From Fagopyrum homotropicum (Eukaryota; Streptophyta; Magnoliopsida; Caryophyllales; Polygonaceae): a stretch of 64,000 nucleotides of DNA. The stretch is from contig BSWB01000002.1 of the NCBI GenBank assembly GCA_033239125.1, positions 156,846,409 through 156,910,408 on the forward strand, in the 5' to 3' direction. Under the pieces are notes generated by a model. The model saw nothing but the letters and a program-made list of their open reading frames with translations, was not told the DNA's origin and made no database searches. Below, piece by piece: positions 11,362 through 21,412 of this stretch. The position numbers and the translations under genes are program-made. Position 1 is the stretch's first letter. The number at the start of each line of letters is the position of its first letter.

Positions 11362-12620
11362 AATTCCAATAAAGATCCAAGAGATTTATATACTTGGAAT
11401 TCTATAGAAACTGGCGAGAATTTGTCGATTTTTTTTACTATGAAAATCAGTTCAATGCAGTAGATAACACGACATCTAATAAATGAGATAAATTAAACAT
11501 CGTGAAAAAGTCAAAATAAACTAAGATTTTAAAGAACAAATTACAACAGAGTGATCTAGAAGTATAGAAGCATCAGGGGAAAGGAAAACGAGCAAGACAG
11601 TAGATAGCGGGTAGCACAACGATTGTCATCGAAGTGATCTCACATAGAAAACACGGGGAACAACTATTAACACCTTATATTTAGAATCGAAGCGGAGTTA
11701 TCAAGAGTCGATCACAAATCACGACTCAACCTAAACAAACAACTCAAAGCGCTACCATAACTTACTTCAAACTCAAAAAGAAACCACTACAAATTACGGA
11801 AAATATGTCGTGTGCATGCAAGTTGATAACTTTGAGAATCGAGTATACGCTTGATTTATTTATGTGTTTTGATAGATTATGATTTTGCACAAGACAACAC
11901 GTTGTCAATCTTGTTTGATTTCACTAATCTATTTCTCTACTTCACAATAGAATGACCCATTAAATGAAAATGAAAGGTAATGTCGTTGAGATCGAGTCAT
12001 CTTCATCGTCAAAGAAGAAGAGAAAATCCTCAACTTGTAATTGTAGAAGAGATCGAGTTAAGATATCTTTTTTTTTTGCTTATCGGAGGCATATAGTTTG
12101 TTGGTTTAACGATTTGTGAAATTTCATAGTTAGATCACATTTGTTGGAATAACAAGTATGCTTTTGTTTATAGCAAAAACATCGTATAAAATGAAAAATA
12201 TATTAGATAATAGTTTTAGATATAGCCAATATGAGTAATTTGTAAAATATTGTCACAAATTGTCAACAGTATGCACACAAATAATTCAGGTGTACTTATT
12301 TGATTTGAGGTATCTATATACATATATTAAAATTCTACCTTTTGAATTTTCAAAGGTCACCAAATGCCAAATAAAAAAACAACAAATGGATGGACATCGT
12401 TTTTCCAACAATCGATGTCGTCATATCACTTTTCCATGTGATGATCAGTTAAAACCGAACTGGTGAACTTGCTTTTATATCATATTTCTTGAAATGGTAA
12501 ATAACACATTTAGGAGGAGGAAAAACGTTCTACAAAAAGCATAATAATAATTGGGCAAATTAGTTTAATAGGCTATTTTGAGATTATGCATTAGTAAATC
12601 AGGCTTTTTTTTATTTTTGA
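10217..12620. other. AT-rich intergenic DNA, no gene seen
   Basis: No reading frame here resembles a known protein. The stretch is AT-rich with poly-A/T runs and one TA microsatellite at 11322-11359. No terminal inverted repeats or LTR ends were recognised. Confidence 0.6.
11322..11359. repeat. (TA)n microsatellite
   Basis: An uninterrupted TA dinucleotide run of about 38 bp. Confidence 0.95.
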
Positions 12621-12628
12621 TTAAGTAA

Positions 12629-13207
12629 ATGTACCCCAAACTCATTTTTTACTGTGGAAACCCTAACTCACCTACTCTCGCTTCTCCTTTGCCTTCTTCA
12701 AACACTGTCCCTCTCCTTCTCTCCTTCAACCACCATTCCCATCGTCTCTCGCTTTCATACTCTCTACTACACTCACCGTCCACTGTATTCTCGTCTCCGT
12801 TGCAAAACCTCTTATCCCAATTCCGACTGCTACCAGCTGTACCACCACAACTCGGAGCTCTTCGCCTTGTTCCAGATCCCGCTTTACTTGGCTCGATTTG
12901 GTCCAGATCTGCTACTCAGTGTTGCTTGTTTAGTTTCTTTGCTGACTCTTCAGCTCGTGCAAGAAGGAGAAGAGGGAGAAGTTGGAAACAGAGGCTAGAA
13001 AGTTCTTTTTTGTGTTTGTTGAGGAGAAGCGGAAGGTTCGGAGGAGTCAGGCTGATCCCATGGGTTACTACGACTCCGAACACACCAAGCAGTGTTGCAC
13101 TTATGGCATCTCAAGGATGGCAGCATTTCATGACTTCTTTTCCTGGTATGAAATTTTCATACCAGAAAATTTCCCTTTTTTATACTGATTATGTGCCTAA
13201 TTTCTAG
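12629..13207 (+). other. gene-like segment of uncertain status
   Basis: This stretch is richer in C and G than its surroundings and is open in more than one + frame: 12629-13207 (192 codons), 12654-12998 and 12982-13188. It begins near an AAACCCTAA motif (12658), common in plant 5' leaders, and has CT-rich leader-like sequence. The frame from 12982 has a lysine-rich start and then DPMGYYDSEHTKQCC; it runs up to a possible splice donor G/GTATGA at about 13145, which is also the first half of a TCTGGTATGA-type palindrome. I do not recognise the protein. It may be a first exon of a lost gene, a gene fragment carried by a transposon, or a non-coding transcript start. A matching downstream exon was not found. 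Confidence 0.25.
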
Positions 13208-14158
13208 GGTATGTTTGCTTGATACTTTTGTTGCTTCTTTGGAAGATTAGAGTAATAGTTAAGATGTTATGGTATGATTAGTTGGTATACTAGCTGAAAT
13301 AGGTATGAATTATTATCTTATTTGATTGTTTGACTGATGTGATTATTGAATCATGGATTGTGGTTTTGCTATGTGTGATGTTAAATGTAGTCAGTTAGCT
13401 CTGATATATGCTTTTAATTGTAATTTTGAGCAAATGAGACAGAAATGTGATTGATTACTATGACTTTGCAGGGATAGAAATGCTCAAAAGAAAATAGGCT
13501 TGATTATTGTGGTTTTGTAGAGATAGAAAATGTTCAGACTTCTCTTTGACATTGCATAAAGATATGTGACTGATGTATACAATTGCTTTAGAATTGAGGC
13601 ATGATTTGTAGTGGAATGACACATGTTTATTAGTATTTTGGATCTGCGTTGTATATAGGCTTGGTAGTAAGAATGACACCTAGCTTTGCCTCCACGTTTA
13701 AGTACTTGCAAAACTGTGACTTAAGATGTGCCTCATACTCTAGGCCACACACCAGGTGACGATGTTGTTGCTTTCTATAGGCCCCCTCCTGTTTCACAAG
13801 CAGCACATTGATTTGGACCTTCACTAGTTCAGATGGCATCAACCACTCTAGTCTCCAACTTACAAGGTTAGGGCACTGACTCTCAGAGTGCCATATGTAA
13901 AGCATAACTTGAGTGTGCTATAAAGATAGACAAATAGAAAACATTGATGAGAAAATATAGCTTCGAAGACTTGTAATCTTACGATCATGTTTCTGATGAT
14001 TATAACGATGATTCTTTTACAAGCTCACCCTTCTATTCATCCCTATTTTATATTTTTTTTAACTTCTGGTATGTGAATCCGGTACGTGAATCTGGTATGT
14101 AAATTTTCGGTTTGTAAATTGTAAAAAATAAAAAAAAACAGACAAAAAGAAAAAAAAA
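13208..14158. other. intergenic DNA, no gene seen
   Basis: Moderately AT-rich. Short frames on the minus strand (13458-13905) have no recognisable domain and overlap each other, so they are taken as chance. Confidence 0.5.
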
Positions 14159-14398
14159 TTCTGGTATGAGTTTCTGGTATGAATTTCATATCAGAAACTC
14201 ATACCAAAAAATTATAAAAAAAAATAAAAAAAGATAAAAAAAAAACTTATGGTATGAAAAAATTTATGGTATGATAAAATTTCTGGTATGATAAAATTCT
14301 GGTATGATAAAATTTTTGGTATGATAAAATTTCTAGTATGATAAAATTTCTGGTATGATAAAATTTCTGGTATGAGAAATTTCTGGTATGATAAATTT
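14159..14398. repeat. TCTGGTATGA palindrome and tandem minisatellite
   Basis: At 14159-14206 two direct copies of TTCTGGTATGA are followed by their inverted copies, making a long near-perfect palindrome. From about 14248 to 14398 the same core recurs nine times as a 16-18-bp tandem unit, CTGGTATGATAAAATTT. A further small palindrome of the same core (CTGGTATGA..TCATACCAG) sits at 13143-13165. Similar isolated cores occur near 14068-14100. Confidence 0.85.
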
Positions 14399-14419
14399 AT
14401 TCCAGAAAATATAAAAAAT

Positions 14420-15308
14420 AATAAAGAAAATAAAAAGACAAAAAATTAAATAAAAAACAAATTCAGTAATTAAAATTTTAAACTTACACTTAAATAACAA
14501 ATAAAAAATATTTTTTTTTAAATAGAAGGGTTAATAATTTTTACCTACTATTAAATGAAAGTGGTAAAAAAAATTGGGATAAACTTTTTTAAACAAAAAC
14601 TCAAAAAGGCCTAATATGTCAAATTATTCCATAATAATTACAACCACAACTTTGGACCAAAATAATTGCAACCGCAAATCACATGTCGCAATAGTTGGGA
14701 GGTAATTGAGGAGGAAATTGTGTTACCAAACAAGTAATTGTAAATTTGTAATTCAATCAATATAAAGGTATGATGCAACCCAACCGCTTTTTATGGAGCT
14801 TCATCGACGGTGACAATAAATTTCACCAACATTATTGGTGTGTCAATTTCACATTCATTATATTCATATCATTATCTTCTTTACCATGCTGTTTTTTATT
14901 ATTATTACTTTAAGAATTTGGTGTATTTTAAGTTTGAACTTTTTTTTAAATTAATTATAAGTTTTTAATTATTTTTAGTACTCTCATGGATTAATTTGTT
15001 CCCCTTATATTTATTCTTTATATAAAACATCCAAATTTTAATTATAAAATCAAAAAGAATAATTCAAAACTAACTATGACCACATTAAAATTTTAACTAA
15101 ATAATTTTATTTTTATAGATTTTTTAATATAAAAATATATAAATTTAAATTTAAATCTATTTTTATTATTTGAAATAAAAAAAATAATATTTTTTATTTA
15201 TTTATTTTCAAATTAAAAAACAATATAGAAAATTAAATTTATAACTAATTAAAAAAATAAATAAAAATTTACTATACATTTGGTTTAAGTAAGGGTACAT
15301 ACTATTTT
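14420..15308. other. very AT-rich DNA, possible diverged MITE arm
   Basis: No gene is visible. Around 14990-15020 the sequence GGATTAATTTGTTCCCCTTA resembles the left arm of the foldback MITE seen at 34490-37914. The right arm of such an element may be at 18545-18655, beyond the solo LTR. The similarity is weak and judged by eye. Confidence 0.3.
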
Positions 15309-17422
15309 TGTAATAGCTGGGATTTCCGAATTCTAACTAATGTTGATTAACTTAATCGTTTATAGTAATTGACATATAACTCGCAAAGGTTTCGCAAGTG
15401 ATGAGTATGAGTCTCACCGTTATGTTCCTAGCGTAATTTTGGACGTTTGGGAAAATTTTTACTTTTTCCCCCGGGTAATTATTTTTACCCTCCGGTGTTA
15501 TTCGGAACATTTGGGAGCTCCAATTAATAAAAATGCAGTTGAGAGAAATGATCAGGACATCGGATATGTCCTAGATATGAAATAACATGGAGAGGTAAAA
15601 CGGTCAAAAGAGTCGCTATTTCGTTTCTTAACGGCTAAGAAAGACGGCTTAGGAATACACATTTTCCGAGACATTTGTGGAATAATTATCCCTACAATAT
15701 TCCAAATTTAATATTCCAATATCGAGAAGCTTGGAGAAGGAGGTTCGACCCGCCTTTGGATCGGTTAAAGGATAATTATCGACTTTGCTAAAGTATAATT
15801 ATCGACTTTGCTAAAGGATAATTATCGTCTTCACTATAAATAGCGGAAAATCCTTTATTAATCCATTTCCTTTCACGTTTCCTCGTAAAAGTTATGATTT
15901 CTCTCAACCTTCAAACTCAGATCTACCCTCCGTTTCTAATCCGATTTCAATTCCGTTTGAGTTTTTGGATTCCTCTCTTCATTCTCTTCATATCGGTACC
16001 GAATTTCTGCATACCGATGAAGGGTTGGTCGAGCATATATGTCACCAGGCAGGTTCCGTCGCTCAGATTCCGGTGAATTTGATGTTGTCCATGCGTAGCC
16101 TGCGTCGCTGTGATTCCGAATCTTGTTTCAGATCGTCAATCGGGTTAGTAACGAATAAGTTATGAATTTATTCGTTTTTCGTACTGCGATTTGGCCTAAA
16201 TTGACTTTAAGCTTGTCAAAATGGATAATTAGAAATTTCATTATGGTCGTTATATTATTCTGGTGATTATGGGTTGTTTGTTTGATGAAATCTGATGACA
16301 GGGGTTTAGAAATTGCCTGCGGGCAAAACATTATTATGGCGATATCTAATTAATTAATTAAAGGTTAATTAATTAAATTAGGATTAGAATTGAAATTGAG
16401 GAATGTTGATTAGATACTACCTTGAGGTTTAGTTGGTTGTGAGGCTTATAGTTTGAGTATGATCCGCATGGATCCCTTTGGGTCTAGGTGTGACCCCTTT
16501 GATGAATAGAGTTTGATATATCTTTATGCCTTGTTATTAGGCAGTGCCCTCTCTCAGGATTGGAGGTTGTTGTGGTTGAGCTGAGTACGAGGTTGAGGTA
16601 AGTCCGTAAGACTTACTTAGCTACTATTCATAAATTGGGTGTTTGCATGAGTGGTGTGTGCGTTATATGTTTGCTATGATAGCATAAGATATCGTTTATA
16701 CTGACCTATGTTTTATTGACTGCCCCGTTGCGTGGCTATGATAACCCTTCCCTTTCATCCTGCCATGGAGTCTGGGAGGTTCTCTAACGTCAGGCCAGAC
16801 TGGTTTACAAGAAGGGCGCAATCCACTCACATAGGGTACACGGGTTGTGTGACCGATACTCGTACAGCTGGATATAGCACTCAGAGGCGAGGATGTATCG
16901 GTCCTCGTGTCACATACTTTCATCTATCTATATATATACGATTTGAGTGAATGACTATTATATAAAGATGATAAAATGGGTAAATGTGTGATAGCATGTT
17001 GATGTGTTTATCTTTCATGATTGTGCTTGTGCTTATGCATTACTTTATATATGTATGGTTAGCTAACGATTTCATACCGTGTTGTAGATGTTTGCAGGAT
17101 AGGCGTTGTTGGGTGATTTGACAAGGTGACAGACCGAGGACTCTCGTACATTAGGTGGTTGGTTTTGGGGTTGTTTATGTTTTCCCTCCTGCGTGAGGAT
17201 GATGTCTTGTTTTCCCTCTTGTGTGAGGATGTCGTTTCATACTCGGCTATTTTGTTGTTTACCTTTGGTTATACAGTTTATACGGTTTTATGTATTTGTT
17301 TTTATATTTGTCAGTGCCATGTTGTATGGTCCAGTGAACTTGTTGTCAGGCTACGGTCAGGATCCATTGTGAGATCCTAACCCAATGTGGCACTCCGAGT
17401 CCCGCGGATTTGGGGTGTTACA
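15309..17422 (+). repeat. solo LTR of family B, TSD ATTTT
   Basis: This LTR starts TGTAATAGCTGGGATTTCCG and ends GGGGTGTTACA, with perfect 5-bp duplications ATTTT at 15304-15308 and 17423-17427. No primer-binding site follows, so it is a solo LTR. It is the inverse-orientation counterpart of the element B LTR (4044-7947). Landmarks in order are three GATAATTATC repeats (15775-15830), a TATA box (15835-15842), the GTAAGTC/GACTTAC palindrome (16598-16616), and twin GTGTGAGGATG-type repeats near 17185-17235. Open frames inside it (for example at 15894) lie downstream of the TATA box in non-coding LTR sequence. Confidence 0.95.
15835..15842 (+). promoter_or_regulatory. LTR promoter TATA box (solo LTR B)
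   Basis: TATAAATA in the context CACTATAAATAGCGG, preceded by three GATAATTATCGACTTTGC-type repeats. This is the best preserved copy of the family B promoter in the window. Confidence 0.65.
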
Positions 17423-17427
17423 ATTTT

Positions 17428-18865
17428 TGAAACTTATTATCACCACATTAAATTTTAAACTTATTAATTATATAAAATATTAAGTAATGGTATCAAAGTA
17501 TTTTTAGGGAAGACAATAGATCCGGTGACGGGCGGATGACCTTGACCGTCATTCGATTCATCATCCAAAATTGTTCACTCCACCCAACCCACCATATGCT
17601 AAGAGTATCACCCGCATCCAATAGATGAAGCGGGTGGATCTGGTACAATTTTGGGTGTTCAACGCTTTTATTTATAAATTTGTAACAAATTTGGATATTC
17701 AAGAGCATATTTAAATCCAACTAAAAGTAACATAAAATTATACATAATATCAAGTATAAAACTACAACAAATCAATATCCAAAATAAACAAATTATAACC
17801 ATTCAATAATATAAATCAAAAGAAAATAAAATAGGGAAAAAAGGTTTTACTTCAATATAAATTATATACTAAGGCAATAAAGGTAAAATTTTAATACTAA
17901 AAATATTAAAAATATATAATAAAAAAAATTAGCAAGTGAATAAGGGTCGTATGGATGGGTGGATGATGTGTCGGGTAATGGGAGGATGAAACGTTCACCT
18001 GGATCCTCCCCGATCAACCACCCGCTTCATGACTTCATCCACATCCGCTTTCACTAGTATGTTAACGGGATTTCACAATTTTTTTTGGATCGGGTGACCG
18101 GATATTAGTCAGATACGGGTGAAATTTTCATCCCTGAGTATTTTTTTAATGTTTTAAATTTTAATTTTTTGAATTTTAAAAGTCTAGTAATGTATTATTT
18201 TAAACAAATTACGTACCCTTATTCAAAATAAAAGATAATAAATTTTTAGTTATTTTTGAATTACTTTAAATTTGATTTTCTATATTTTTATTTTAATTAA
18301 AAAATAAATAAAATTTTACTATATTTTTTATTTTAATTCAAACAATAAAAAAATTAGCTACAAATTTACTTTTTTTAAAAAGATTTTCTAATTAAAAAAA
18401 TATAAAAAAATACTTCTATACATCACTTAATATTTTATTAAAATAATATTTAAGTGCTCATAACTAGTTTCAATTTATTTTTCTATATTTTTAATAATGT
18501 ATTTGAAAATTTTGATTAGGTATATTAATAAAAAAGGTATAAGGGAAAAACAAATTAAAACACAAGGCTTACTTGAGAAAACTTAAAATTTTGTGGATAT
18601 CATGAGAAAAAGTCTAAACTTGAAGGCCACTAAGAAGAAAAAAATCCTTATTTTAATCTATCAGTAAGAATGTAGTTTAAACGTGTGAGATTGATTCGGA
18701 TTAAATAGGTTATTTCAACGCAAATATACGGAGTGATGAACTATATGTTAATAAATATAAAATGATATTATAGTAAGTGAAAAATAAAATTTTCTAGAAA
18801 AAAAATCATAGTTTTTACGGTTTTATTCAAAATTTTATAGTAACAATTTAAATAATATCTTGGAA
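17428..18865. other. AT-rich intergenic DNA, possible MITE right arm
   Basis: No gene is visible. A GC-richer patch at 17515-17660 and 17945-18130 repeats GGGTGGATGA/CACCCGC-type motifs. At 18545-18655 the order of short blocks matches, with divergence, the right arm of the foldback MITE at 37862-37914 (a GTGGATA..AAAAAGT block, then a final AAAAATCC). Confidence 0.4.
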
Positions 18866-18870
18866 TTCCA

Positions 18871-19230
18871 AATGGTGCTCCTGTGGTTTGGGATTTTTCG
18901 AATTTTGTTCAATATTTTTTTTAGTTCAGATGATGCCCTTTTGGTTTAATATTTTTCGGAAAATGCCCAACTCTGTTCAAATTGTAGGGGATGTCAACTT
19001 ATAAAATATTTTTAAAAAAAGACCTATGTACAAAATGTTTAGGCTTTTTTATCATTTTTTTAAATAAGAAGTTTTTCTCATTTAAAAAAAATTATTTTAG
19101 TTGACATCTCATACAATTTAAACGGAATTTGGCATTTTCCGAAAAATACTAAAACACAAGGGCATCATTAGAACTAAAAAAAAAATCTCTGTGCAAAATC
19201 TGAAAAACCCCAAACTACAAGGGCACCATC
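18871..19230. mobile_element. foldback MITE, about 360 bp
   Basis: The left arm starts ATGGTGCTCCTGTGGTTTGG at about 18872, and the right arm, reverse complemented, starts ATGGTGCCCTTGTAGTTTGG. The two arms match for about 135 bp on each side with scattered differences, including a shared TTTTTCGGAAAATGCC. The centre is short and AT-rich. No clear target duplication was found, so the superfamily is left open. The element has no coding capacity. Confidence 0.75.
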
Positions 19231-19623
19231 CTAAATTTCCCGAATATTTTTGTTAATTTAGTTAACATATTTACACTACCAATTCATGCTTTTTTTTTTT
19301 GCACTATTCTCAAATAATGTTTATAAAACACTAGTTTTACTAGTACACTTTTATTTTAGTATTTGCTAATTCATGCTTTATTTTGAATTTATGGAAAAAA
19401 ATATATATAAATATATGAACCATTTAGTACAAGTATTTGAACTACTGAAACAAAAAATTTCAACAAATTATACATAAATTTCAAAAATAAATAAATAAGT
19501 GTATTATATTAAAAAAAAAATGACACATGTCAGTTGGAGGCACTCCGTTCGAAAGAAGGTATATGGCTCTCATACCTGAACCTTTCACTAAAAGCAGGGT
19601 TATGTTATATGAACTCATATATA

Positions 19624-19913
19624 TATAGAGGGTGTGGTTCCCATGAGAACACCCTCTAACGTGAGAACATGAGAACAATCGTACACCGTTGGATGTGAGT
19701 ATTAAGGGCTGAGATTTAGAGTAGATATCAAAAATAATAATAACTACGAATAATTATAATTAGAAATCCAACAATAACTACGAATAATCCACTCAACCAA
19801 CAATAACTACGAATAATACATTAAACGATATGGCACATTCGTAACAAAACTAATAATAATTACGAATTTGTTCTCATGTTCTCACGTTAGGGGGTGTTCT
19901 CATAGGATCTATA

Positions 19914-19920
<7 letters not shown>
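19624..19920. mobile_element. non-autonomous element with about 50-bp inverted ends
   Basis: The left end (19624-19678) and right end (19869-19920) are inverted copies sharing CTAACGTGAGAACATGAGAA and a GAGAACACCC core. Both ends abut TA-rich sequence, suggesting insertion into a TA repeat. The interior repeats AATAACTACGAATAA several times and encodes nothing recognisable. Confidence 0.65.

Positions 19921-19995
<75 letters not shown>
19917..19995. repeat. (TA)n microsatellite, about 79 bp
   Basis: An uninterrupted TA dinucleotide run directly adjoining the right end of the preceding inverted-end element. Confidence 0.97.
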
Positions 19996-19998
<3 letters not shown>

Positions 19999-21343
19999 AG
20001 AATCAATCAATTCCGCACTTTGGGTGCCTAGTTAATTAAGTCCTTTAAAAAAAAGAAATTTATTTTGTTTCGGACCCTAAGTGAGATATTAATTAAAACT
20101 AATTTTACTTCCGGGTCTCAAGTGTAGAACTAACTAATCCAATTTCGTTTTTGCACCCCAAGTGCGGAGTTAAGTAAAACCAATTTTTTGGGCTAATGTA
20201 CAGAATTAAATAATATTAAATTTTGCTTTAGCTTCTAAATACGGAATTAATTGAGCACTAATTCTACACTTCGAGTATAAAATTGAGAAGATAATTAAAG
20301 AAACTATATGAATTAGTTTAATATCGACGAACCTAAGTCATTTCAATTTTCTTGTCAAGTTAATTTTGTTTAATTTCGACGAAAATTCGAACCTTGGTAA
20401 TGAATATAAGAGTTTGATGGGAGGGTTATTGACGTAATGACGTGTAATCATTATACTCTTCCTTTTATGGTTGGGAGAACAATTTTAAGATCTTTAAAGA
20501 TAGACCTGTATATATTTATAATAAAATATTTTAGAAAAAGGTACTTGGGTCGGGTTCGGGTCATACCTAAAAACTCTATCCGAAAGTTGCGGGTTATGTC
20601 GAGTTTGTTCGGCCCGTCATGTCCGGCCATAGAATGATGTCTAAGTCCACCCACGTAAAAAGCGGATGGACCGTCAGGTCGGGCTGGATGACTCGTATGT
20701 ACTTGATTGTGCTTTTTTTTTTCTCGAGATTTATCATTCAAAACAAGTAATGTAATGTATTTAGCACAAAATTTCAATCTAATTATATCTATATAGTACA
20801 CTACCAACAATTTCAACCAAAATACTCAAAACAAACTATATAAAAATCAAATTAGGTGACACTCAAAACGAACTAAGTTACATATACATATATGTAATTA
20901 AATTATATGCATAAAACTATATACGAGTCGAGTTGACCCGTGGGTCAAATATTTTCACATACCCATCCCACCAAAATACGGATGAGGTCGGACCCAAACA
21001 GATCAAACTAGCTGTTCATGCCATATTTTTTTTCCGAACGGACGGCCCGGATTTGTACATTGTATTTAAAGATCTACTAAAAATCACTCTACGGGCTATC
21101 GGTAATTTGGTACTAGAGAACTAAACCGGGTTCGCGTGTTTGCGTTGCGAACATTGCACCGTAATAGTCAAATCTCTGGCAGTGAACCGGTCAAATATGC
21201 GCTCATCGATTTCCCAAAACTTTATCCATTCACACTCCACCACGTGTCCACTCTAATCAGCCCATACGGCCCATATCCAAGCCCAAAAAGTATAGAACAA
21301 TCAATGGAATCCAATGTCTTCCACCCTTGCTCATTTTCGTTCT
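19996..21343. other. intergenic DNA upstream of the GH9 gene
   Basis: The first 400 bp repeats short (A/G)AATTA(A/G) and GGAATTAA-like phrases. A GGGTCGGGTTCGGGTC-type patch at 20545-20700 and GACCCGTGGGTC at 20935-20946 look like remnants of hAT-type MITEs, which often carry such motifs. No gene is evident. The last 200 bp would be the promoter of the endoglucanase gene. Confidence 0.45.
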
Positions 21344-21350
21344 TATAAAA
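21344..21350 (+). promoter_or_regulatory. TATA box of the GH9 endoglucanase gene
   Basis: TATAAAA lies 63 bases before the start codon within TTCTTATAAAAACG, the normal spacing for a plant core promoter with a leader of roughly 35-40 bases. Confidence 0.6.
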
Positions 21351-21412
21351 ACGACATCGCTTCACCTCCCTACCTGCTTTTCTAACACTCTCGTTTCGTC
21401 TTCTCTGCTGAA

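Noticed and set aside
13458..13905. Overlapping minus-strand frames of 73-91 codons
   Set aside because: Three overlapping frames without motifs; consistent with chance.
15894..16165. Two overlapping open frames after the LTR TATA box as possible genes
   Set aside because: They lie inside a solo LTR, and the equivalent frames are not open in the related minus-strand LTRs.
20451..20816. Minus-strand frame of 121 codons
   Set aside because: It crosses AT-rich DNA and a GGGTCGGG-rich MITE-like patch; no domain, and the composition follows the repeat.
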